Assembly: GCA_963969595.1 (NCBI GenBank)
Contig: OZ018411.1
Location: forward strand, 2,854,501-2,918,500
Source of the DNA: Neckera pumila
Lineage: Eukaryota; Streptophyta; Bryopsida; Hypnales; Neckeraceae
Direction of reading: 5' to 3'
DNA length: 64,000 nucleotides
Shown here: one piece after another, positions 46,066 to 56,490 of the stretch
Layout of the letters: each line of letters starts with the position of its first letter
How positions within the stretch are numbered: position 1 is the first letter of the stretch
Notes under the pieces: model-generated
What the model saw: only the letters and a program-made list of their open reading frames with translations
Told to the model about the DNA's origin: nothing
Databases searched by the model: none
Translations under genes and position numbers: made by a program

Positions 46066-47665
46066 GTTTCAGAGGAGAGCCAGGGTGGTGGGGATTTGGG
46101 GCATGTTTTTGACGGTGTTATGGTGAAGAGCTCAGTGGAACAGAGGCTGTTTGGGTTAGTGAGAAGGTTTGGTTTGTAGATCGGGGAGGCAGGTGACATG
46201 CGGCGGTGAAATGGCTGGAATCGTTGCGTTGGTCGTGCTTCTGGAACATGTGGTAGGGAAGATGACAGTCAGATGAGTTTTATATTGTGAGGTTGCGGTT
46301 TTGGATGCTTCGTGAAGGCATGTGCAAGTAGAGAATCAGGTACGGTTTTCGGTCCGTAAGCAGATGTCACCGCTTTTGATTTGTAGTGACGATGTTGCGC
46401 TAGCTTCGAACCTTAATTTGTTCATATTCTGTGCACAAAAGCAAGAAAGCAAGAACATGGTTTTTGTATGCCTTCACTATGTCGGGTCATCTAGGGCCGC
46501 ATTTCGTATGTTCGATACCATGACGACTCTTAGGTTTTCTTCGCACTGACTACCTTTAGTGTCAACAATATTGAACACAAGTTGTGTTCAGTAATGGAAA
46601 ATGCTCTAGCAGTGTCGCATTCGACTGAAACAGTAAGACTTTGGTAACCTACAATCGCTTACAGAGCGATTCTCTGTAAAATGAAATATCTCCCCCTCCG
46701 ATGCAGCCATATCAGCATTTCGAGTCCAGTAGGGGGTTTATCGTAGGGTACATGAGCTTCGTCTCTGGATGTAGTGCGGAAAGTGTGTTTCTCTGAGATG
46801 ATGACCTTAGATTTTCTAGGGGCAGACGTATGTCATTCGCAGGTAGGAGCACTGAGTAGTGATTTTATTGGCTCAATTTTCCTTACAGGGTGGATTTATG
46901 TTCATTTCCATTCTATTTTCAGACAGTTTTCAGGCTGAATGTCTGAGTCGTAATGTTGGAGTTTAGCATATCTGGTAGCATATCTGGTTTCACGTTAATA
47001 CCACTTTGGACAAGGAAGGATTTATTACAGGTGAATGTATTTCGAGATGTATGCGCAACTACACTTGAGTCTCGAACGTACACTTGCATTTGTTAAAGGT
47101 CTTGTGGATTCGCATGAATACCTCTATCATTCCTGTAACGTGTGGGGGTTTCTTGTTGCAGTGTAACTTCACAAATGGCATGGCCCTCGGGATTGCTTTC
47201 ATGCTCCAAGGTACAGTGGGTGGCTGGTCACGAGCTATGCTTCTCCATGCGCATGAACTTCCCCAGGAGGTCTGGTCCTTTCCTCTGACTTGAATTTTGG
47301 TTGGTATCATGCGGACCCTGGTTCTGCTGACTTGCTCTAAAAGGTTATAAAGATGAATATTTTTCCTGTGTTTTTAGTGTAACTGGGGTATGCAGATATT
47401 ACACTTATTTGGAAATTTAGTGTTGATCTGGTTATAGTCTGGTTTGCAGGATTTCATAGTAGGTGGGTTCATCTATGCTACTGTATATGTCGGCAGGTGG
47501 AATCCTAGGGCTTGAAGATGCGTAGTATAGGAGCTGCTGTGGGTTTACATGGTGGCTTTCGATGATTTTATAATGTGGGTGCCAAGGGCAACCGGTGGTG
47601 AGGAAATGATGTCGACTAGAGTATCTGCCGGGACAGATAAATATAGAAGGCGAGGAGGGTCTCCC
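46066..47665 (+). other. Upstream region of the receptor kinase gene
   Basis: Composition is less AT-rich than typical intergenic DNA here. It likely contains the promoter and 5' leader. No earlier exon or other gene can be supported. Confidence 0.4.
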
Positions 47666-50600
47666 ATGGGACAGGTGGCAACGTGGATACTATTAACGCT
47701 AATTCTTTTTCATGGCGCCCGCGCGGAGTCACCCGACGAAGCAAACCTTCTGAGATTTTTGGAAACTGCGCAGCCGAATTTCAGATCTGCTTACAATACC
47801 TCGACTCCTGCTTGCGACTGGGCTGGCATTGTGAGTTGCATTGGATTAGGCCCAGGTCAACAGATCAGGACACTCAACTTCAAAGGTCGTGGTCTAACTG
47901 GAACCATATTGCCTGGCACTTTGGGAGCTCTTAGGTCCTTGCAATCCCTTGATTTATCGAACAATCTTCTTGTAGGTGACATTCCTTCAGACATCTTCGA
48001 CCTTCAGAGCCTCACACATTTTAGGCTTGGTCAGAATAGACTGACGGGCAGCGTACCTGACACGGTGGAAAACCTCCCGCAATTATCTGTCTTGGACCTC
48101 TCACAGAATATGTTATCTGGGCCTTTACCCGAAACGCTTGGTGATTTGGAATTTTTAACGTTCTTTGACGTACACTCCAACAACTTCTCTGGAACGATTC
48201 CTGTGTTTAGTAAGTCGACTCAACTACTGCATCTGGACCTTTCTTCAAATCAGTTCAGTGGGGAGGTGCCTTGGGCTTTTGACGAACTTGCAGTGGTGAC
48301 ATATCTTAATCTGAGCAGCAACCTGTTGACTGGAGAAATATCATGGCAATTTGAGAAGCTTGAAGCACTGCAGGTGCTTGACATCTCTGGAAATATTTTT
48401 GAGGGACCCATTCTGAACTTTGGAAACTTACTTCAGCTTAAAGCAGTTTCTCTCTCGACAAACAGATTTAACGGTACTATACCTGCGTCATTAACGGGGC
48501 TTCCTCTCTTACAGGATCTCGTGTTGTCTAACAACAGGCTAACGGGTTCTATCCCACAACTAAGCTTATCCATAATCGTGCTGGATTGCAGCAACAACTC
48601 GCTCAACGGTAGCATACCTGCAAGTGTCCTTGCATCCCAGAACTTGACAGTGGTGAGGCTCGCGGGCAACAACTTCACTGGGCCTTTACCAACGAACGTT
48701 TCTCTTGCAGTACGGGAGCTGGATTTCCGGAGCAACAGCTTTAGTGGCGGCATACCACAAAGCATTACAGCTCTGACTGCACTGGAGGTTCTCGATCTCT
48801 CTTCGAATGAGTTGAATGGTAGCATGCCATGGAGCTTCTTTGGACTGAACTCCATTCGTCATGTAGGGCTGGCCGGAAACTCTTTTCTGGAAGGACCATT
48901 TCCAGATGTCAGCCGAATGGTCAGCATTTCCTATCTAAATCTTTCTTATTGCAACTTGGGAGGCCCCATTCCAGACTCCTTTTCTGCCCTGGGGAACTTG
49001 GTTTCTCTGGATCTTTCTCACAACCACTTGGATGGGTGCATCCCTGTTGGTCTCTCTCAGGCAACTCCATTAGAGTTTCTGGATGTGTCTTTCAACAATT
49101 TGAGTGGCGACATTCCAACCGAGCTTACCTTACTGGGATCCTTGAGCAATGCCAACTTCAGCTACAACAGGCTGAGTGGCGAAGTTCCCAGGTCAACTGT
49201 GTGGGATGCTTTTAACTCGTCTGCTTTCGAAGGCAACCCCGGTTTGTGCGGTTACGTCCTGAATATAATTTGTCCTCTTGGCTCACCTCCTATTCATCAT
49301 CATAGGCACTTCAGGCATCACCGCCTACGATTTGGGGCTATTCTCGGCATTTTAATTGCAAGCGTCATCTCCTGCTGCGGTTTCCTCACGATTTTGCTAT
49401 TGTTGCTGAAAAGCAAGCCCAAGAAGCTAGGAGCGAAGGAGGTTTCGAAGTACCTTTCTAGTAAGCTCCCAGTGACATTTGAAGCGGATCCAAGCACATG
49501 GGCAGTCCAAGTGCCGCATGCCGGGTCTATTCCAGTGATTATGTTCGAGAAGCCTCTGCTGAACCTAACCTTTGCAGACCTCCTGCAAGCTACATCGAAC
49601 TTTCACAAAGACTACCAAATTTCCGATGGGGGCTATGGTCCATCCTACAAAGGTATTTTACCCGGGGGTTTCCAGATTGTTGTGAAGGCTTTGTTTGAAG
49701 GCGGCCCTGCCAACGAGTTTGAAAAGGCAGCCCAGTTGGAGGCCTTGGGAAAAATCAGACACCCCAACCTGGCTTCCCTCGTGGGCTATTGCTTGGTTGG
49801 AGAAGAAAGGCTTCTAGTTTACGAGTTCATGGAGAATGGAGACTTGCAAAGACGTCTGCATGAACTACCTGAAGGTAACGATCTTAGTACGTTTTCTATC
49901 CCAAAATGTGTTATTGCATGCCATGCTATGTTCCGAGTACAATCCACCCTCTGTAAGTGGTCTCAATTCGGAGTAGATAAAAACGAACTGTTGTAAGGAA
50001 TTAATGTATAGACGATTACAAACTTAAACGTTTATAAATTCATTCTCATCACAAGACCAAGTGATGAATGTTAATACAAGCTTACAAGGGGATTCACGAA
50101 CCCATGACTTTTACTTCTAATACCTATGAAGGACAAAATATTGATGATAGGAGTGCCAGTACGAAGAAGGTGGTTCACGCTTAATCACTTAATGCTTTGT
50201 ACTGTAGTACATATAAGGTCAGTACACCTAATTGCAACCCCTACCTAATTGCATCACAATGCATACCCCACCTTCATTTCAGAACCTAAATCTTGACAAG
50301 TATGACTCCTAGATTTAGGTTCTTTAACAAAGAACGGGTATGCAATTAGGTGGGGATTGCAGTTAGGTGCACTTACTGTATAGAGATGTCTTCACATTGT
50401 ATTTTAGAGAGGAGTAGACTTTTCATGTCACTCATATAATATCAGCACACAAGGAGGTAATTCTTATGTAGAGTGGACTGTAGGCCCAACCCTGACAGAT
50501 AGCATATATCCCAGGTCTATCTCTCTTGCCGTAGTGGGATTTTATTTAATCCTCTTCTGTTGACAAACAGTTCTCCATGCAGGTACCCACAACCCCGACG

Positions 50601-51223
50601 ACTGGTCCAAGGACACATGGGAGAATCCAGACGCCGAGTCACGTTTCACTGACGAACTAACTTGGCCCATCCGTCACAACCTCGCACTGGGCGTCGCTCG
50701 AGCGTTAGCTTTTCTGCACCACGGCTGTTGTCCCCACTTGGTGCACCGAGACGTCACCTCCAGCAACATTTTGCTGGACTCCAGCTACGAGCCTCACCTT
50801 GCAGATTGTGGCCTTGCAGCTCTGATCAGCTCGGATAAGCGGGCGGAGGACACGCCAGCCATCGGCGGAGCTTTGGGGTACGTCCCGCCCGAGTACGGCC
50901 ACATGTGGAAGGCTTCCACGAAGGGCGACGTCTACAGCTTTGGAGTGGTGTTGTTGGAGTTGGTGACGACGAAAAGACCGACAGGACAGTTTTTCCATGA
51001 GAGTTATGGGGGGAGTTTAGTTGGCTGGGTGAGGGCGTTGATTCGGGAGAAGCGAGGGTACAAATGCTTGGACCCCAAGTTGGCCAGCATGGGAGTCGAG
51101 AGTGAGATGCTGGAGATGCTACGAATTGGATACCTCTGCACAGCGGAGCTGCCGTCCAAGAGACCGACCATGCAGCAAATGGTGGGCTTGCTCAAGGACA
51201 TACAGCCTCAATTTCCAGCTTAG
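47666..51223 (+). CDS. LRR receptor-like kinase, subfamily VII-like (At2g24230/At5g58150 type)
   Basis: Two exons, 47666-49874 and 50583-51223, give 949 residues. I chose ATG 47666 because MGQVATWILLTLILFHGARA is then an N-terminal signal peptide; the frame is open from an upstream ATG at 47549. The ectodomain has an N-cap (CDWAGIVSC) and about 20 leucine-rich repeats (LxxLxLSxNxLxGxIP) to about 530. A transmembrane helix is at about 554-580. The family-typical FADLLQATSNF (about 636) opens the kinase. The glycine loop is DGGYGPSYKG, the ATP lysine is K673 (VVK), and the catalytic loop is HRDVTSSN with D793. The DFG motif is DCG (D811). The end, IGYLCTAELPSKRPTMQQMV, matches At2g24230 almost word for word. 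Plasma-membrane signalling is likely; the ligand is unknown. Confidence 0.93.
50215..50385. mobile_element. MITE/hairpin in the receptor kinase intron
   Basis: The left part GTACACCTAATTGCAACCCC is inverted at the right as GTGCACCTAACTGCAATCCC. The inner part AGAACCTAAATCT pairs with AGATTTAGGTTCT around a 17-base loop. The whole of about 150 bp folds back on itself. It lies wholly in the intron (49875-50582). Related ends occur at 38007 and 62376. Confidence 0.7.
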
Positions 51224-52263
51224 GAGGGAAGCATAGCTGGGAGGGAGGGAGGGAGGAGAACCTATTTGGCCAAATTGTATATCTCTTGTATACTAGGATC
51301 TTGCCTTGGCTCATGGCGGATGGTGGTTTCTGTTTCAGTGAACTCGAGGGATAGGAGCTCGGATTCTGAGTTGTGATTCTTGAGGCTCTGCACATTTATT
51401 TGGAGTTTTACATTCTTGTCATGGAAAGAACATAGAAGTAAGTACTGGTGGTCTCCATGTTTCCGTGATCTCTACGTCTATGAGCTCGAATTCTGATTCG
51501 TTATTCTTGGTGCTCTTCACATTGTTTAGAGCGCTCTATTTTAAGAGCTATTTAAATTCTTGTCACGGAAAGAACATGTACCGACGCTCTCCATGTCTTA
51601 TTGCCTCAGATTCTTTCTGGCCGTCAACTTGTGATGTACTCCGCAGTATCTTTGTCTGAACTTTAGTTTGTGGAGTTTGTGAAGATACCACTTTCCAAAC
51701 ACAACTGAGAAAGCCTGCTTTAAAGTGGTCGTATTTCATTTTGATATTTTTTCCCAGTGTTCGGTAGTCATCATGTGAGATCATGTAACAAGCGAGTTTT
51801 TTTAAATATATTAAATTTCAGTAAATCTTAGCTAAGAATTTTGACTGTGGCACAAGTGTTAAAAAGGCATTCTTGCATTGTGAAAAAAATTATGCATGAG
51901 CTGGCCCCTAGCACTTTGTTCTCATAAGGTGGCACCCCAAACCGCCACTTTTTACTATTAATAATTTAGATATTATCCCAAAATGATGTTTAACCCTTAA
52001 ATATCAAACCTTATGACCATGGGAAGAACCTAGAAATTTATTACTTCATATGCTCCAATTTTCCATGTATTTGAGTAGAGTATTTAAATTTTAAATTTTC
52101 ATAGATGCAGTTCATATTCTTTATAAATCCTGAAATTTTCAGGTTTTTTCATGAAAATTTGAAATTACTGTAACTTTTTTGAAGTGAAAATGAAGAAAAT
52201 TCATACTGAATACAAAATAAACTTAAAAAATCTGAAATTCTTGACATTAAAATATCCATTACA
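51224..52263. other. Receptor kinase 3' flank
   Basis: Probably 3' UTR to about 51420, then AT-rich DNA. agctcgaattctgattcgtt at about 51482 partly repeats 51356-51376. No gene. Confidence 0.5.
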
Positions 52264-53202
52264 TTAACCCCTAAATGCCCAAGGCACCCAATTTGGATGA
52301 TGACAATACTTTGAAATTAAATAAAATCTAACCAAGTTTCTATTTTTAATAGTTTCTATTTTTGAAAAATTCTTTTTGAAGTCTACTTTTGGCAACAAAA
52401 ATCCGATTTTGAAAATGATTGATTATGATTTTTTTATTCAAGATTTTGTGCAAGGGTATCCATTGTAATCTTGACTTTTCATAGTGTTGAGGACTCTTGG
52501 AAATGAGCCTCAAATCATTAGGAAAAATTTCAGCCCTCCAAAAGGCCACGAGTTTGGCACCCGCTCAGTGCAATTATGGAAAAAACCGAAATAAAAAATT
52601 ATTTTTTAATATTTTAAAACTGGGTGATGACGTGGCACTAGTAGTGCCACGTCAGATTTATATATTTATATATTTTTTAATATTTTTTCTCAGAAAAAAA
52701 TATTTTTTTAAGAAAAAATATTTGTTTATTCATTCTGAAATTGCACCAAAGGGGTCCCGTAAATCAATTCCTTAGCGGCCTTCTGGAGGGCTGAAATTTT
52801 TCCTAATGTACACTAGATCTTTGAAAAAAAATCACATTATAAATTTCATTTCAAACAATTGTAGAGTAGATTTTGAAAAGATGTAAATTGATTGGGTTAT
52901 GCATGTTAGGCCCTTTAACCTCATATTTTTTTGGTGACCAACTTTTGAGATGTGACTTGTGGAAAAAGGATTTTAAGAATTTCTTAGTTTTAACACCCTC
53001 ATGATCAAACATTACAATCTTTCAATTAATAATTGAAATTGTTGTATTTTCCTTTCCTATGTGATTTCTAACATGTCTAGTTTGAATTTGTACGGTTACA
53101 ATTCAAAAAAATTTGATAAAACTTATCAAAATGTTGGTTTTTTGTTCAATTTAGAGCAAAGTTTTAGAAGCTCAAAAAAGGCCTTGGGCATTTAGGGGTT
53201 AA
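52264..53202. mobile_element. TTAA-flanked element, copy 2, with a nested MITE
   Basis: TTAA lies at 52264-52267 and 53199-53202. The inverted ends CCCCTAAATGCCCAAGGC are perfect on both sides. The body matches copy 1 (43532-44196), apart from a 293-bp insertion at 52516-52808. There is no coding capacity. Confidence 0.85.
52516..52808. mobile_element. 293-bp MITE with 32-bp inverted repeats
   Basis: The ends are CATTAGGAAAAATTTCAGCC on both strands, continuing CTCCAAAAGGCC and CTCCAGAAGGCC, so 31 of 32 positions match. It interrupts copy 2 of the TTAA family. The corresponding site in copy 1 (cctcaaatacactagatc) is empty. Its centre holds the palindrome GACGTGGCACTA/TAGTGCCACGTC. The family is unassigned. 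Confidence 0.9.
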
Positions 53203-54109
53203 GTTAGGTTGTTTGTTTGTTTGTTACAATGAGATCTTCTAAATTGTAAATTCCCCAGCGGCATTCTTGGTACCATCAGAAAGCCCTTGGCAATGAGAGC
53301 TGCACAAGCTTTTGTTTTGTGGCATTTGGACCTACAATGTGAAAGTTATTGAATTTCAAAGTTTTTATGAATTAGAAAATTACTTTTAACTTTCATTTTG
53401 ACTGTGGCAACAGCACATAGTACACTAGTATAATATAGTGTAGAACATTGTGGCATGAACTAAAGTCCTGTACCATTCTAAAATTAGAAAAGCAGCAAAC
53501 AATGGTTTAGTCCAATGTTCAAATTGTAATAAAATGTTGAATTTTATGAGTTTTCCAATATTTCAAAATGGTATACAAACTAGACCAAGTGAACTTCATT
53601 TCATTAGTTGAAATCAAATTAAAAGAAAAATAACTTTTACACCTAATTTAGATCAAGAACAAGGAGGTAAGAGTTGCCAAAAGACACTAGAAAATCATAT
53701 TTTGTGTTTTGTTTTTCTAGCATCTTCTTCTATAGAAAAATCAATAATATTTCAATGAGGGAATTTCCACCACCATAATAGCTTAGGAAGGAGGAGGATC
53801 TATTTTGCCAATTGTATATCTCTTAAATCCCCTTTTGGCTTCTAATAAGATCCAACAAAAATTAGACAAATTAACAATGGAAACCATATTCAAGTGTTTG
53901 TTGATGATTTTAGATACCATAGCTTTCCTTCATTCTCTTAAAACACATTGAAAACTAGGGGATGCAAAGTAGCATAGTTGACTACATATACCTACTTTAA
54001 CTCGTGAGTAATTCAAATCATAAGACATTTGAGAAAAAAATACTTTAATAGAAATATGGAGTCAAAGATTAATAGTGTTTTTTATATATTTTATAAATAT
54101 AGAAATATT
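53203..54109. other. AT-rich intergenic DNA, nothing seen
   Basis: No coding, RNA or repeat signal that I can support. Confidence 0.5.
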
Positions 54110-54745
54110 CACTATTAAAAAAGGGTGTTGTTTTTTACACTTCTTTTGACACTAAAGTGCCAAAAACAATGTCAAACTTTTTTCTAACATTTTAGTGTTA
54201 AAAAAGTGTTGAAAATTTCTACTATGGAAATGGATGTTAAAAAGAGTGTTGGAAAGTATATAGAAAAGAATGTCAAAAAAAGTATTAAGAAGTGTCCCGG
54301 AAATAGTGCTTCACTTTGGAAATTCATAACTAATTCTACAAAGGTTTAAAAAATATGAAACAACTTAGTGGGGTTTGATTTGTCTTTTTCTTGCCTTTCA
54401 AGGAAGTTTAAGTAAGAAATATTTTGAGGTATTGTTAACCTTGGAAAAATAAATCACCAATGCAAAAAATGCTAACTATAGACGTGTCTTTTCATATAAG
54501 TTTACAAATTTATCCCCAATTTCACACATATTGTAAGACTCTAAGAATTTCTACCACTAACCATGAGGTGGGGTGTTCAAATCCCATCTCTTGTGTGTTA
54601 GTTGCCTAGGGCTACTTGGGCAACTTGTGCACAACTTAAATTTCAAAGTGGGCAGTTGGGCATTCCCAAAAAAATTCAAAATTTTTAAATTGTGTTTTTT
54701 AGCCGCATTTTCTGACATTCTTTTTGACACGCTTTTTTGGTAGTG
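54110..54745. mobile_element. CACTA-like element, 636 bp
   Basis: The ends are CACTATTAAAAAAGGGTGT and, inverted, CACTACCAAAAAAGCGTGTC. Inside, variants of gtgtcaaaaa and agtgttaaaaa recur near both ends as subterminal repeats. The flanking triplets (att, cat) do not match, so the target duplication has decayed or the ends differ by a base. Confidence 0.65.
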
Positions 54746-55923
54746 CATTGTGGTTAATTATGAAAAGTAACATGTAACAAGTTGTAATAAATCATTTGAA
54801 AGAATTATTTCATATTTTGATTTCATGAAGTGTATTGACATCAATTAAAGTTTTTTGTTCTTTGCAATAGAAATAGCAGTTTTGATGAAAAAAAGGCCTT
54901 GGGACTTTAGGGGTTAAATTACAACTTTCTAAAAACAACACCCATAAGCATATTATCCACCTAGTGTTTCAGAGTACGTGAAGATACCGATGTGATGGAG
55001 CGAATATTTGAAAGATGTTCAGTGTTGTAAGTGTTGTAATTCTCTGATCATTCTCGATCCAATTGGAAGTCTGGCTTTGTGGGAAGAAATCATGTCTGGT
55101 GGACGGGATTGTTTTTTTGTTTTTGTTTTAAAACAAATGGAATGGACGGGCTTGTTTGCTTCCTCAATTGCGGGGAAACAAACGTCATTGTGTATGGAAA
55201 AAAATGAATAAATGTCTCCGTTGGTGTGGAGCCATATCAATGATGAAGACAATTGTGGAAACATGGTATAAGAATCAAACACTAACAGAGAATGAAGACG
55301 AATTTGTAGGACCCCAAAACGTTGTCTTTTGAATGAAAAAAGGATTCTTCAAGAGGATCATAGGAGAGTCTACGAAACTGTATTCACCATTCAAAGAATA
55401 TCACGCAATCCAAAAAGTGACTTTTCATTTCCAGGGACTGCTTCTGTATTTTTTTATGATAAAAATTTATGATAATTTCATGCGGAAAAAGTTCGACTCA
55501 ACATGACTCATGGACTGGACTGAATGGAATCATGATTCCAGTCTAAATAGAATTGATTCGAACAAATAACAGGACCGCTCTACTGTACAGAACAGTGCTA
55601 CAGTATTTGATTCTACAGTACAGCCTCACACTCCAGAATTTCTATGTTTTTAATTTATATTTGGGCACAAATTGCAAGGAATCTATTCAAGCCAGAATTT
55701 TTGTGCATCAGGGAATCCAAACCTTTTCCCCAGATTCTTGGGAACTCCCATAGCCAAGCCTTTCGCTCCCGTGATGCCTTCTTTTCCGTAGCCCAGCCTT
55801 CTTCACCCACCCACCAGCTTGCTAGAATTTCGAGCTCTTGAACACACTCAGGATTTAAATTCTGGACAAGTCGGAGCGTCCTTCTTGTCCCTTGGAATTC
55901 ATTCTTCTACAAATCTTTTCCAG
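54746..55923. other. Flank of formamidase, including one TTAA-family end
   Basis: At 54894-54917 the sequence ggccttgggactttaggggt followed by TTAA is the right end of an element related to that at 63188. Its inverse continues TCAAAACTGCTATTTCTATT, as there. No left partner was found. From about 55550 on is probably formamidase promoter and first untranslated exon, ending at a donor at 55923 (ccag|gtgagt). Confidence 0.5.
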
Positions 55924-56480
55924 GTGAGTTTTGCTGTCAACTGGCCATTGCAAAACACTGCAACATCGAGCAAGCGGTTTTCCGTTTGCTCTATCAACAT
56001 ATTGATTACATCTCTTCTGGATTCTAGTACTGCGAGGTTTGACACTTATTGAAGTTTAGTTGCAGCCAACTTTCTCGGTAGAAGTAACAGTTGCCCTTCC
56101 TGGTTCCAACTCCCATTAGAAAATTTCGTGAATGATCAGTTACGTTTTGTAATCACTGGTAGTTTAGCTTGCCTCTTCTCTCATTGGTTTTTTCTCTGTC
56201 CCTGTATGTATGAAACCCTGTGCTGGCCATTTCCAAACCTCGTACTTGAAGAACGCATCTTCGTGTTGCCGCATCACAGACCTCAGGGCTCTTGAAGGGT
56301 CGACCTGCGGCGTGATTTTCTTTGGTAGTACTTGGCTCGCTGGGATTGAGTCATGAATTGATTGATTGGTTGGTGACCCGTGACCCATCGATGGCCTTGA
56401 TTGTTGCTGCATTGTAGAATGATGGTTTTAAGAGCAACAGCACGAGTTGTGGTGTATAAATTGCTTGTTGCTTTGTGCAG
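55924..56480 (+). other. Leader intron of the formamidase gene
   Basis: The sites ttccag|gtgagt and ctttgtgcag|aacttg, 11 bases before the ATG, form a convincing intron within the 5' untranslated region. Leader introns are common in plant housekeeping genes. It is inferred from splice sites only. Confidence 0.6.
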
Positions 56481-56490
56481 AACTTGATCC

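Noticed and set aside
45335..46199. Long minus-strand frames as a real repetitive protein gene
   Set aside because: They coincide with a minisatellite whose unit lengths are multiples of three. There is no domain, signal peptide or splice context.
47549..47665. Upstream ATG as the start of the receptor kinase
   Set aside because: It would place 39 charged residues before the signal peptide. ATG 47666 gives a normal secretory N-terminus.
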